A DNA stretch of 62,425 nt. Source: DATJSN01 sp035504095 (GTDB taxonomy: Bacteria > Planctomycetota > Phycisphaerae > WQYP01). The stretch's first letter is position 1, and every line of letters starts with the position of its first letter. A model generated the notes under the pieces. The model was not told the origin of the DNA. It made no database searches and was given only the letters and a program-made list of their open reading frames with translations. The translations under genes were made by a program, and so were the position numbers. The DNA lies in the NCBI GenBank assembly GCA_035504095.1, contig DATJSN010000077.1:1-62425 (forward strand). Direction: 5' to 3'. Below, one piece after another: positions 42,201 through 51,277 of this stretch.

Positions 42201-43325
42201 ATGAACGATGTGAATGTTTTATCCTGGCCTGCAGCGCTGGATCGCATTAAACAGCGTGCCGAGCGAGTTGATACTATGGGAGAGTGGCCCGAAGAAAATT
42301 TTTCGGATTTGTACCGCGCTGGGGCAATGGGCTGGTCTATTCCGAAAAGTTTCAGTGGGTCGGAACTTTCGTCACTGGATTTGCACCGGCATTATCAAGA
42401 GATGTCGGCTGCTTGTCTTACCACGGCGCTGGTTTTCACCCAACGCGATGCCGCGGTGGAATTTCTGGTTGCCGCCCAAGAATCAACTCTGGCTCGTAAA
42501 TTGCTTGTCGACTTGGCCGAAAATCGGATTTTTGCCAGTATTGGTATAGCACAACTGACCACTTCTGGCCGGCATCAGGGTGCGGCATTGCTAGCCAGTG
42601 CTGCACCCGGTGGATTTAAGGTTAATGGAATAATTCCCTGGGCTACGGGCGTCCACCACGCACATTGGCTGATTGTAGGGGCGCGGATAGACGATCAGAA
42701 TCAGATTCTTTTTGCGCTATCGATGGATCGTGCCGGGATAAAAATTGATGATTGTGTACCCATGGCTTCATTGAACGGGTCGGATACCGCATCAGTAAAA
42801 CTTCAGGACGTAGTTATTAGAAACGATGAAGTATTGTCCGGGCCGTGCGAAGATGCTCTGGCACAACGGGGAAATCTGCACCGTTTTACACTCAACACTT
42901 GTGTGGTTCCACTGGGTGTTGCGGCAGGAGCTATTGCCGAGGCCGAAAAACTCGCCGCATTACGAAACGACAAGTCACAAGAAACGATTCTAATGTTGCG
43001 TCAAAGCCATCAGGCGCTGGAACAGCAGATTTACGCCTGTGGAACAGATACCGGGATTGGAAAGGAAAGTCGAGCGGCAATCCATCTCAGGGCCCGGGCA
43101 AATGACCTGGCAATGCGTTCGGCGCTGGCATGTCTTGAACTCGCTAAGGGCCGCGGCATGCTGATTGGCAATCCGGCGCAACGCCGCGTTCGTGAGGCGA
43201 TGTTTTTCTTTGTCTGGTCGAGCAGCCCAGCGGTCATTCAGGAAACGCTTTTCAGACTTGCCGGATTGGATCACAGAGATTCAGCGACGTTTTCAACCGG
43301 CTCACAGGAAGCGTTAACCAGCTGA
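42201..43325 (+). CDS. Acyl-CoA dehydrogenase-like flavoprotein
   Basis: 374 residues. LYRAGAMGWSIPKSFSGSEL, the helical N-terminal domain, and GIAQLTTSGRHQGAALLA followed by GGFKVNGIIPWATGVHHAHW (the middle beta domain around the flavin) match acyl-CoA dehydrogenases. The usual catalytic Glu/Asp position in the C-terminal helices is not clear, so activity on CoA thioesters is uncertain; related FMN-reductase-like or nitroalkane oxidase-like members are alternatives. Its last 12 bases overlap the 3' end of the convergent GGDEF/EAL gene. Confidence 0.72.
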   Translation: MNDVNVLSWPAALDRIKQRAERVDTMGEWPEENFSDLYRAGAMGWSIPKSFSGSELSSLDLHRHYQEMSAACLTTALVFTQRDAAVEFLVAAQESTLARKLLVDLAENRIFASIGIAQLTTSGRHQGAALLASAAPGGFKVNGIIPWATGVHHAHWLIVGARIDDQNQILFALSMDRAGIKIDDCVPMASLNGSDTASVKLQDVVIRNDEVLSGPCEDALAQRGNLHRFTLNTCVVPLGVAAGAIAEAEKLAALRNDKSQETILMLRQSHQALEQQIYACGTDTGIGKESRAAIHLRARANDLAMRSALACLELAKGRGMLIGNPAQRRVREAMFFFVWSSSPAVIQETLFRLAGLDHRDSATFSTGSQEALTS

Positions 43326-46300
43326 GACGACCGCAGGAGAAGCGGAGGCCGGGGCCGGTGTATCGTGCAAACGGCGGTCTTCCATGATCATTTTCGCGAA
43401 TTCATCCGCCGGCACCGGTTTGCTGAAATAATAGCCCTGCATGTTCTGGCATCCCAGGAGCTTGAGCAGTGTAATCTGTTCGATACGCTCCACGCCTTCG
43501 GCTATAGTACGAAGCTGCAGGTTCTCCGCAAGGTTCACAACCGTATCCACTACGGCCAGGTCCTTGGGATCGTCGATCATGTCGCGAATGAAAGAGCTGT
43601 CAATTTTTAATGCATCGATTGGGAATCGTGTCAGATAGCTCAGGCTCGAATACCCGGTTCCAAAGTCATCGAGCGCGAAATGTATTCCACAACTTTTGAT
43701 TTCAATCATGCGGGTGCGCAACGATTCGGTCTGGGCCATCAAAGTGCTTTCTGTGATTTCCAGTTCCAGGTACTGAGGATCAAGCCCGGTATCCTGAAGT
43801 GCACGCCGAATTGCTTCCGTAAGGGATGGTTCCCTGCACTGCACAGCGGAAAGATTCACGGATACCGGCACTATGGGCATGCCGGCGAGTTGCCAGCGCC
43901 GATTTTGCTGGCAGGCTTCGTGGAGAATCCAATTGCCCATCGCGAGAATCAGTCCCTTTTCTTCAGCCAGGGGAATGAACTTGCCGGGAAGAATCAGGCC
44001 GCGTTCGGGATGCTGCCAGCGGATCAGTGCTTCAGCACCGATAATCCGTCCAGTTTGCAGATTAACCTGTGGTTGGTAGTAAAGTATAAATTGGTTTTTC
44101 CGCAGGCCTTCGCGAAGGTCGTTTTCCAGTTGCACGTGTTCGATCGCCGCGGCATGCATTTCGGGTGTATGGAACGCAGATCGATTGCGTCCTTCTTTTT
44201 TGACCTGATACAGCGCTTCATCGGCTGTGCGCAACAACACACCGCTGTCCTGGCCATCGCGGGGATAAATGCTCATTCCGATGCTGCACGTAATATGGAA
44301 AGTTTGGCCGGAAATAACAAATGGTATGCTCATGGATTGAATAATTTTCTGGGCGACGACGGCGACGTCGGTCGGCGAATCCGGATTGGTGATTAACACG
44401 ATGAATTCATCGCCACCCAGCCGGGCGACCGTGTCAGAATCGCGCAGCGAAGTGCGAATGCGCATTGAGGCACTTTGCAGTAATTCGTCGCCAAAGTCGT
44501 GTCCAAGCGTATCGTTGACGGTCTTGAAATTATCCAGATCGATAAAAATTACGCCGACCATGGAATTATTGCGGTGAGCCTCACGAATGGCCTGCTCCAG
44601 GCGATCGATCAGAAGCGTGCGATTGGGCAAGCCGGTGAGTGAATCATGATACGCCAGATAGTGTATGCGTTCTTCCGCGGCTTTGCGTTCGCTTACATCG
44701 CGGAAAATACTTAGCACCATCTGCCGGCCTCGAAATTCCACACGCGATTCAACGGCGTCCACGGGAAATGTTGTCTGATCTTTTCGAATGATGACCGTAC
44801 TGGAATCGATCGTTTGTCCGGTCGCCAGAATATTTTTAAAACGGTGTTGTACTGTCTCCTGCAGCTCAAGAGGGAACAGTTCGCTTATGAATTTGTAGGT
44901 CAATTCTTCCCTGGAATAACCGAATTGCTCCATTGCACGGCGATTGACCTCGACGATCCGAGTTTCGTTATCCATAAGTACAATTGCATCACCGGCGCCC
45001 TCCATAACCAGGTGATAACGTTGTTCCGAGTCGCGTAGTGCCTGATCAGCGGCCCGCCGGAGATTTTCCCGATCAATGTCATCAAGGGCGAATGAAACGG
45101 CGTTGGCAATTTCCGAAACCAGGCCGGTGAATTGTTCATCGAAAAAGTCTGGCTGGTCGCAATAGACAACCAGCGCGCCAACAACGCCGGTTTTTTTTGT
45201 CAAAGGAAATGCCGCCGCTGAACGCAATTGGTAAGCGGCCGCCGAACTTTCACATGAACCTTCAGAAGAATCTTCACTTAAATCGTTTATGATCACCTGG
45301 CTGTCGGAAGTGATGCATGCTTCGGTGGGTTGGCATCCAGGCGGCAATCGGTTGTCCGGCGGCCTGCAGATCGTTTTAAGATATCCCACCGCATCTCCGG
45401 CAAACGCTATAGGCGTCAGATCGCCCGTCTCCATATTACGCAGAACGATCATCACCAGATTAAAGCGCCCCCCCTGAACAGTGATATTGCATACGGAGTC
45501 AAAAAGTTTTTCCTGGTCACATCGATGGGCAATGAGTCGGTTAGTCTGACTCAGCGCGGTGTTCAAATCATTCGCCTGACGAAGCCGTTTTTCAGCGTTC
45601 ACGCGTTCTTGAATAGCGCCCGTGAGAGATCGATACATGGCGGTAAATAAAAGGCTCATGGCCCCGACGATTAAAAGTACGAGTCCGATGGAGCCGGCAA
45701 AGATCCAATAAAGAGTCTGGACGCGGTCGTTAAATCCGCCGGCAAGTTGATTAACACATTGTTCGAAGAGTGAATTCGCGTTGCTGGCCACCAGGTTCGC
45801 GGCGCTGAGTAATCCGCTGCGTTTCGAGGTATTCAAGGGCTGGCCTGATAACTGGTACACCATGTGATACATATCATCAGCATGCAGCCTTAGTAGATCT
45901 GAAACTGGTCCCAGCGAAGCAGCCAGGTCAGGATTGGCGGAAAAAGTTTTAGCCAGATCCGATTGAATGGCATCGGCATTGTTCATGTCAATCATGGCGC
46001 CCAATGACTGCAAGTGGCGGTCGAGTGGTGTACCATTCGGATCTTCTACGATCAGATCATCACGCAACTCACTGAGTCTGGCCATCATACGGGGAATCTG
46101 TACGCAGACGGCGTCAACTTCATATATACTATATTGATATGTATCTTCACGAAGCTCGGCATTGTCCGATGATTGTTGAATAAGGTTCCATATGTCGGCC
46201 CGCAGATTACGATACCGAAGTTGAATTTCTGAACTGGTAAGATCGTTCTGGTCGTGCTTGAGATCCTGCCACTGTTGTATAATCGATTGCCATAATAATT

Positions 46301-46661
46301 GCACGTTCAAAGATTCGGATAAATTGCGATCAATATCAGAAAATTGCGCGATGGCCTGATCAATCTGGTCCCGCAGGTTGTTGAGCTTTGCCGTGGGATT
46401 AGAGCCGACGGGATCAGGAGCAACGTCATGAGATTCTATTAGCGCCTGCTCGTGAAGCTCAAGCAATTCCATCAATGGAACCAGCGGTTTAACATATTGA
46501 GTCCATGTATATTCTGAATTCGTTACTCGTATTTGCTGAATTTGTGAGTGATACATGGCATACAGAGGAATAGCGATGCCCGCGAGGATCGTACCTCCAA
46601 CAAGCACAAATTTCGTGGAATTGCTGAGCCTTCGCATGAAGGCTGTTAATGGATCGCGCAT
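43314..46661 (-). CDS. Sensor protein with GAF, PAS, GGDEF and EAL domains (c-di-GMP signalling)
   Basis: About 1115 residues from the Met at 46661; the frame opens at 46703. Two membrane segments (about 18-38 and 335-360) bound a helical outside sensor. Then come a GAF-like domain (RFNLVMIVLRNMETGD...), a PAS domain (AGDAIVLMDNETRIVEVNRR), a GGDEF domain with intact ARLGGDEFIVLI (about 745), and an EAL domain with AEALIRWQHPERG, LEITES and LDDFGTGYSSL. Both the diguanylate cyclase and phosphodiesterase signatures are intact. It likely turns an envelope cue into a change of c-di-GMP. It overlaps the convergent acyl-CoA dehydrogenase gene by 12 bases. Confidence 0.9.
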   Translation of the reverse strand: MRDPLTAFMRRLSNSTKFVLVGGTILAGIAIPLYAMYHSQIQQIRVTNSEYTWTQYVKPLVPLMELLELHEQALIESHDVAPDPVGSNPTAKLNNLRDQIDQAIAQFSDIDRNLSESLNVQLLWQSIIQQWQDLKHDQNDLTSSEIQLRYRNLRADIWNLIQQSSDNAELREDTYQYSIYEVDAVCVQIPRMMARLSELRDDLIVEDPNGTPLDRHLQSLGAMIDMNNADAIQSDLAKTFSANPDLAASLGPVSDLLRLHADDMYHMVYQLSGQPLNTSKRSGLLSAANLVASNANSLFEQCVNQLAGGFNDRVQTLYWIFAGSIGLVLLIVGAMSLLFTAMYRSLTGAIQERVNAEKRLRQANDLNTALSQTNRLIAHRCDQEKLFDSVCNITVQGGRFNLVMIVLRNMETGDLTPIAFAGDAVGYLKTICRPPDNRLPPGCQPTEACITSDSQVIINDLSEDSSEGSCESSAAAYQLRSAAAFPLTKKTGVVGALVVYCDQPDFFDEQFTGLVSEIANAVSFALDDIDRENLRRAADQALRDSEQRYHLVMEGAGDAIVLMDNETRIVEVNRRAMEQFGYSREELTYKFISELFPLELQETVQHRFKNILATGQTIDSSTVIIRKDQTTFPVDAVESRVEFRGRQMVLSIFRDVSERKAAEERIHYLAYHDSLTGLPNRTLLIDRLEQAIREAHRNNSMVGVIFIDLDNFKTVNDTLGHDFGDELLQSASMRIRTSLRDSDTVARLGGDEFIVLITNPDSPTDVAVVAQKIIQSMSIPFVISGQTFHITCSIGMSIYPRDGQDSGVLLRTADEALYQVKKEGRNRSAFHTPEMHAAAIEHVQLENDLREGLRKNQFILYYQPQVNLQTGRIIGAEALIRWQHPERGLILPGKFIPLAEEKGLILAMGNWILHEACQQNRRWQLAGMPIVPVSVNLSAVQCREPSLTEAIRRALQDTGLDPQYLELEITESTLMAQTESLRTRMIEIKSCGIHFALDDFGTGYSSLSYLTRFPIDALKIDSSFIRDMIDDPKDLAVVDTVVNLAENLQLRTIAEGVERIEQITLLKLLGCQNMQGYYFSKPVPADEFAKMIMEDRRLHDTPAPASASPAVVSAG

Positions 46662-46867
46662 GAATGTACCAACCTCATGAATGTTATCGGCTTTATCTTC
46701 CACTTGCCTGAATAATCTGTTGGTACTAAAACGGTTCTGTTTTGACCTGTTTTTATTTTTTTTGCAGTATCAATAAATAGCTGATGAGCAAATCGTTTTC
46801 GTAATAATGAAAGTAATTTGAGTTTTAAAAGGTCCGAAAATCGAAGGAACAAGCAGGGGCAACTAAA

Positions 46868-46950
46868 TGCGGGCGAGAGGAGTCGAACCTCCACGACTTT
46901 TGGTCACTAGAACCTGAATCTAGCGCGTCTGCCAATTCCGCCACGCCCGC
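46868..46950 (-). tRNA. tRNA-Leu (anticodon CAG)
   Basis: Folds as a class II tRNA on the minus strand. The acceptor GCGGGCG (5' end at 46950) pairs with CGCCCGC, discriminator A at 46868. The anticodon stem CTAGA/TCTAG holds the loop TTCAGGT, so the anticodon is CAG. The variable arm is long (GTGACCAAAAGTCGTG), the T-arm has GGTTCGACTCC. CCA is not encoded. No group I intron or integrase is next to it. Confidence 0.96.
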
Positions 46951-46998
46951 GGAGAAGTAAAGTATGTTAACTTGGAGGGAAGGGGAATTCCACCAGAT

Positions 46999-47559
46999 TC
47001 ATTTTTTTGTCTTGGCCGTTGCGAAAAATTCAAGTTTATCCTGTCGGTCCATTGCTAGATTGGCCAGTTGGTCGGCGCGCGTATTGCTTTCTCGGTATAC
47101 GTGATTGATGGACCAGTGGGGAATTTTATTTAACAACTGCAACGCCTGTTGAAAAAGCGGCTTAAGATCCGGACTTTTAACGCGATATTGACCAAGGATC
47201 TGACGGACAACTAATTCACTATCAGCGCGGATCGTCAGTTCTTGTGCACCCATTTGAACGGCTTTTTCTACACCGCGAATCAGCGCTGTGTATTCGGCGT
47301 AATTATTGGTTTTCTCACCCAGAAAATCGCCGAGTTCGTAAATAATTTGGCCTTGCTGATCCTCAATAGTCACGCCAATGCCCGCTGGTCCCGGATTGCC
47401 TCGAGATCCACCATCAAACCGCAGAATCAATTTAGTGTTCTTTGGCTCCAGGGTAGGATTCTCCTGACTATATTTGGATTGGAGATGATTTAAGATGCGT
47501 GGGAAGCGTCTTGCGGCAGCATTTCCGGCAGATACAGAATACGTCCGCACGATTGACAA
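46999..47559 (-). CDS. RNase HI-like protein
   Basis: LILRFDGGSRGNPGPAGIGV is the first Asp strand, NNYAEYTALIRGVEKA carries the Glu, RADSELVVRQILGQYRVKSP the second Asp, and ESNTRADQLANLAMD the last Asp. This is the reverse-transcriptase-type RNase H fold of stand-alone RNase HI proteins that cut RNA in RNA-DNA hybrids. The frame is open from a TTG at 47559, but that lies inside the preceding gene by about 70 bases. A TTG at 47430 gives the usual start near LILRFDGG; neither is well supported, so the 5' limit is uncertain. Confidence 0.82.
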   Translation of the reverse strand: MSIVRTYSVSAGNAAARRFPRILNHLQSKYSQENPTLEPKNTKLILRFDGGSRGNPGPAGIGVTIEDQQGQIIYELGDFLGEKTNNYAEYTALIRGVEKAVQMGAQELTIRADSELVVRQILGQYRVKSPDLKPLFQQALQLLNKIPHWSINHVYRESNTRADQLANLAMDRQDKLEFFATAKTKK

Positions 47560-48251
47560 CGGCGTAACTCATCTCGGCCCCGCAGCAGATTTACGTCTTC
47601 GGTGCTCAGGCTCATAAAACATCCGCCGCAACTTATATCTTCCAGATTATTTTCATCAAATTCCACAGGCGCCATGGCGTGGCCTGGATAGCGTTTTCCG
47701 ACGCGTTCGTACTGTGTAAGCGCATCTTTGGGAACGCGGGCGGCAGCCTGGCCGCGCGCTAACTCGAGCGATTTAATTCGCGACTGCAATTCTGAAACTT
47801 GCTGGGCACTGCGTTTTTGTGATTCAACAAGATTGGCCTGAATGGCGGTAAGCTGATCACGCACGCCAGAAGCAGATTTACCGTTGGTTTCCAACTGTCC
47901 CATCAAATCCAGAACGACACCCTCAAGTTTGCTGATTTCTTCTTTTTCTGCGGAAATCTGCACCAGAATGGCGGAATATTCTTTATTGGTTTTGGTAGTG
48001 TTCAGCGAAGTCCGCATCTTATCGATATGTTCCTGCCTGGCTTTCAGGTCCAGTTCATATGAGGAGATCGTAGCCTGAATTTTACGGCCTGCGGATTCGA
48101 GCTCGGCCAGGTCAGCACCGAGTTTTTTGATGGATGCTTCCAGCTCTCGCTGATCCTTCAATACGCCGGTCAAACGCGACTGAAAATCGTGCAGTTCATT
48201 ATCAATGCGGTATAGGGCCAGCAGCGACGGAAGCGTGGTAAATACCGGCAT
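47490..48251 (-). CDS. Coiled-coil protein with C-terminal C4 zinc ribbon
   Basis: About 253 residues from the ATG at 48251, which has GAGAGGTG about 8 bases upstream (the frame opens at 48293). The first two thirds are a long coiled coil (LYRIDNELHDFQSRL ... KLEGVVLDLMGQLETNGKSA). The end ISCGGCFMSLSTED ... LRRCQSCGRILYLPE is a C4 zinc ribbon as in the zf-RING_7 / DUF164-type family. Members are linked to rRNA or flagellar/secretion contexts without defined activity. The 3' end overlaps the RNase HI-like frame. Confidence 0.85.
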   Translation of the reverse strand: MPVFTTLPSLLALYRIDNELHDFQSRLTGVLKDQRELEASIKKLGADLAELESAGRKIQATISSYELDLKARQEHIDKMRTSLNTTKTNKEYSAILVQISAEKEEISKLEGVVLDLMGQLETNGKSASGVRDQLTAIQANLVESQKRSAQQVSELQSRIKSLELARGQAAARVPKDALTQYERVGKRYPGHAMAPVEFDENNLEDISCGGCFMSLSTEDVNLLRGRDELRRCQSCGRILYLPEMLPQDASHAS

Positions 48252-48477
48252 CAAATTATCACCTCTCAATTTCCAGCAACAGCAGTTTACCAAGAGTCAG
48301 TGGTTCATGCCAGTAAATGAACAATGCACCGTTGCATCAGAAAATTCTTGAATAGGACTTTTCCGTCGGCCGATTATAATGGTATAGTCTCTAGCCCCGG
48401 TGCATCGGAACCTTTCCTATGCCGCCGTGAACTCTCTGGAGAGCGAGGATTCGTTAGACAGCTCCTGGTAAAATAAA

Positions 48478-49830
48478 ATGCACGAAGGAAAGTCCGGTTT
48501 GAAATATTTCGTACTCGATACCAGCGTTCTTTTGCACAATCCCAACGCGCTATTTTCATTTGCGGACAATGAAGTCGTTATTCCATTCGACGCGCTCGAA
48601 GAACTGGATAAATTCAAAAAAGACACCAATGACGTCGGCCGGCACGCGCGCATGGTGATCCGGCACCTGGATCATCTGAGGGAAAACGGCCATCTGGCTG
48701 AGGGCGTCAAATGGAACGGCCATGGAGGCTGCATCCGCGTCGCGATGGAACACTCTCACGTGCCGGGCTTAAGCGAGGCCGTTCCGGATAACCGCATTAT
48801 TTCTGTGGCATACAAACTCAAGGAATCCGGCAAGCAGGTCATCTTCATCAGTAAGGACATTAACGCCCGCATCAAATCTGATGCGCTCGGCATCAACACG
48901 GAGGATTTTGAATCCCAAAAAGTTGATTATGAAACGCTCTATTCCGGCTACCGCGAAATAAAGGTCGAAGGGCAGGTCATTGACCGGCTCTATAGCGAAA
49001 AACGCATTGGGATTCAGGATCCGGTTTTGGCGAAACTGAATCCGCCGCTGTTTCCCAATGAATTTGTTTTATTTAAAAGCATGAGCGATCAAAATCAAAC
49101 CGGACTTTGTCGCTATGTAGCCAATCTTCAGGCGGTGCTTCCGTTAGTTCGTGCTAAAAAGGCCTGTTTTGGAGTGTTGCCGCGGAATGTCCAGCAAATC
49201 ATGGCCCTGGACCTGTTGCTGGATGATGACGTTCAGATGGTCACGTTGATGGGTACGGCCGGCACGGGTAAAACCCTGCTGGCACTGGCGGCGGGAATGA
49301 CCAAGTGTTTCAATGAGCAGCGTTATGAACGCCTGCTGGTGGCGCGGCCCATCATGCCGCTGGGCAAGGACCTTGGCTATCTGCCCGGCAGCAAGGACGA
49401 AAAACTCTCCGCATGGATGCAGCCGATTTTCGACAATCTTGAATTTCTTCTGACCGATCGTCGCGTGCATTCCGCGGAAAGCGCCAATGTCGAGGCCAAA
49501 CTTAAATCGCTGATTGATTCGGGTAAGGTGGTGCTGGAAGCATTGACCTATATCCGCGGGCGCAGCATTCCGCATCAGTTTATGATCGTCGATGAGGCAC
49601 AGAACCTCACGCCGCATGAAATTAAGACCATCGCCAGCCGCGTCGGCGAAGGGACCAAAATCGTCCTTACCGGCGACGCCGAACAGATCGACAATCCATA
49701 TTTGGACGCCAATTCCAATGGTCTTTCATTCACGATTGAAAAGCTCAAAACCTCTGACCTGGTCGGCCACGTCACCCTGGCGCGCCCGGAACGCAGTTCG
49801 TTGGCCAGCCTGGTGGTCAAGGAGCTTTAA
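48478..49830 (+). CDS. PhoH-like ATPase with N-terminal PIN domain
   Basis: 450 residues. The N-terminal PIN domain (VLDTSVLLHNP, PFDALEELDKFKK, DNRIISVAYKL, FISKDINARIKSDALG) is a nuclease fold. The C-terminal PhoH domain has Walker A GTAGTGKTLLALA (about 257), KCFNEQRYERLLVARPIMPL, and Walker B FMIVDEAQNLTPHEIK (about 366). The family (PhoH2/YlaK) is a sequence-specific RNA helicase and RNase. Complete domain organisation. It is monocistronic between two minus-strand genes. Confidence 0.9.
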   Translation: MHEGKSGLKYFVLDTSVLLHNPNALFSFADNEVVIPFDALEELDKFKKDTNDVGRHARMVIRHLDHLRENGHLAEGVKWNGHGGCIRVAMEHSHVPGLSEAVPDNRIISVAYKLKESGKQVIFISKDINARIKSDALGINTEDFESQKVDYETLYSGYREIKVEGQVIDRLYSEKRIGIQDPVLAKLNPPLFPNEFVLFKSMSDQNQTGLCRYVANLQAVLPLVRAKKACFGVLPRNVQQIMALDLLLDDDVQMVTLMGTAGTGKTLLALAAGMTKCFNEQRYERLLVARPIMPLGKDLGYLPGSKDEKLSAWMQPIFDNLEFLLTDRRVHSAESANVEAKLKSLIDSGKVVLEALTYIRGRSIPHQFMIVDEAQNLTPHEIKTIASRVGEGTKIVLTGDAEQIDNPYLDANSNGLSFTIEKLKTSDLVGHVTLARPERSSLASLVVKEL

Positions 49831-49839
49831 CTCGTTTTT

Positions 49840-51219
49840 TCAGGCGTTGGTTCCTGACTTTGTTTTTTTGATAGTGGGTTCAGAACCCTTAAGGTGAAAT
49901 TTCAGTGATGTGTCCATGAGAATCGAAAAAATTAATCCAACAATTGCAATCAGCGGAATGCTGATGTATCCCGTTGCGTGAATGAGTCCGCCGGCAAGAT
50001 AGGTTCCCGCAACGGTGGCAACGCCGTTGGCGGCGTTGTTTAGCCCCTGAGCAGCGCCCTGGCTTAGCGGGCTTAATTCCGAAGTCAATTCCGTCCCGGT
50101 TACGCTGATCACCGGCCAGGATAGAACGACCACAGCAAAACCAAGCAACGCCAGCGATCCAGAGACCGCCATATGCGGCGCCAACATAATCACCAGCATT
50201 AGAATAAATCCTGACAATCGGGCCAAGCGTGATAAAAAATAAATCCGTCCGGCCCCAAAGCGCTCGGCCCAGCGCCCGCAAAGCGTATAAAGCGTTACAC
50301 CAAGGCCCGCGGCGACGGCGTAACTAACCGAAGTCAGCGTGGGAGCAACGCCGAAACTGCTCCGAAGAAACAGCGGAAAATAGGCGAAAAATCCGGCCAC
50401 GCCGAAGAAAATAAAAAACCAGGAGAGTAAAAAACGTCCAAACCGCGTCGGCAGCAATTTAATCATGGACAGGATTCCTGCGACGTTGAGCACATAAAAA
50501 TGCCGGAGCAAGCCGACGCCAAACCACTCGACCCGGACAAATCGCGACAAAGCCTGAAAGTTCAGATCCAATCCATGATGTTCGGTGATGTGAGTTTTTG
50601 ATTTTTTCGTTGTTTGTTCTTCATTGATTCGCGGCAGGTTGAATATACCGATCAGCAATCCAAGTGCCAGAATACCGGCGCCGGTCCATAAACCGACTTT
50701 GAACAACCCCGCCGCAAAAACACCCGCAAGCAACAACCCAAGTACCTGGCCGGCGCCGTTAAACGTCTGTAGCCAGCCGATGCGCGGCGTCCATTCATTC
50801 TTCGGATGAAATTCCACGATCAGCAACGTGGAACACGTAGTTACCGCCGCCGAACCAGCACCGATTACCAGCGCCAGCATGAACCACTCCAGCAGGCCTT
50901 TGGCAAAGGGAAACAGAGCCATGGCTGTCAGTTCAAGCAATAATCCACCAAGGCAAATAGTACGATATAGTTTTTTGGAGTCGGCCCACTGGCCCCAGAA
51001 TGGTGAAGTCATGGAGCCTAAGTTAAATGCGCCAATGACATAGCCGACCGTGGCTAATCCGTGCGCTTCGCCTGATATGCTCACTATCATCAATGGCAGA
51101 AGCACCGGAATAAGTCCGGAGGAAACCGCGCCCAAAAGCGCATAAACGATATACCAGGATTCAATCCAACGACGCGGTTGAGTAAGCGTTTGCCGCACGA
51201 TGTTATCCAGGCGAGTCAC
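49840..51219 (-). CDS. Major facilitator superfamily transporter
   Basis: 459 residues with about 11-12 membrane segments. The loop after segment 2 has FWGQWADSKKLYRTI, a variant of the MFS 'G-x-x-x-D-R-x-G-R-R' motif, and a repeated pattern appears in the second half (LCGRWAERFGAGRIYFLSRL). The middle loop around LNFQALSRFVRVEWFG separates the two six-helix halves. Sugar or drug efflux is typical for such proteins; the substrate cannot be inferred. It diverges from priA with a 58-base gap. Confidence 0.85.
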   Translation of the reverse strand: MTRLDNIVRQTLTQPRRWIESWYIVYALLGAVSSGLIPVLLPLMIVSISGEAHGLATVGYVIGAFNLGSMTSPFWGQWADSKKLYRTICLGGLLLELTAMALFPFAKGLLEWFMLALVIGAGSAAVTTCSTLLIVEFHPKNEWTPRIGWLQTFNGAGQVLGLLLAGVFAAGLFKVGLWTGAGILALGLLIGIFNLPRINEEQTTKKSKTHITEHHGLDLNFQALSRFVRVEWFGVGLLRHFYVLNVAGILSMIKLLPTRFGRFLLSWFFIFFGVAGFFAYFPLFLRSSFGVAPTLTSVSYAVAAGLGVTLYTLCGRWAERFGAGRIYFLSRLARLSGFILMLVIMLAPHMAVSGSLALLGFAVVVLSWPVISVTGTELTSELSPLSQGAAQGLNNAANGVATVAGTYLAGGLIHATGYISIPLIAIVGLIFSILMDTSLKFHLKGSEPTIKKTKSGTNA

Positions 51220-51277
51220 GAAATTTTATCCCCGCTGTATTGGTCAATCATCCAGGCAAGTATCATAATGAACATTT

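Noticed and set aside
43680..44396. 238-codon plus-strand frame opposite the GGDEF/EAL gene
   Set aside because: The minus strand carries intact EAL and GGDEF motifs at these positions; no independent support for the antisense frame.
46868..46950. tRNA as an integration site for a mobile element
   Set aside because: No integrase and no repeated 3' tRNA fragment in the window.
48300..48477. Structured regulatory RNA upstream of the PhoH-like gene
   Set aside because: Contains TATAAT (about 48375), but the nearest -35-like word is too far and no conserved stem arrangement could be drawn.
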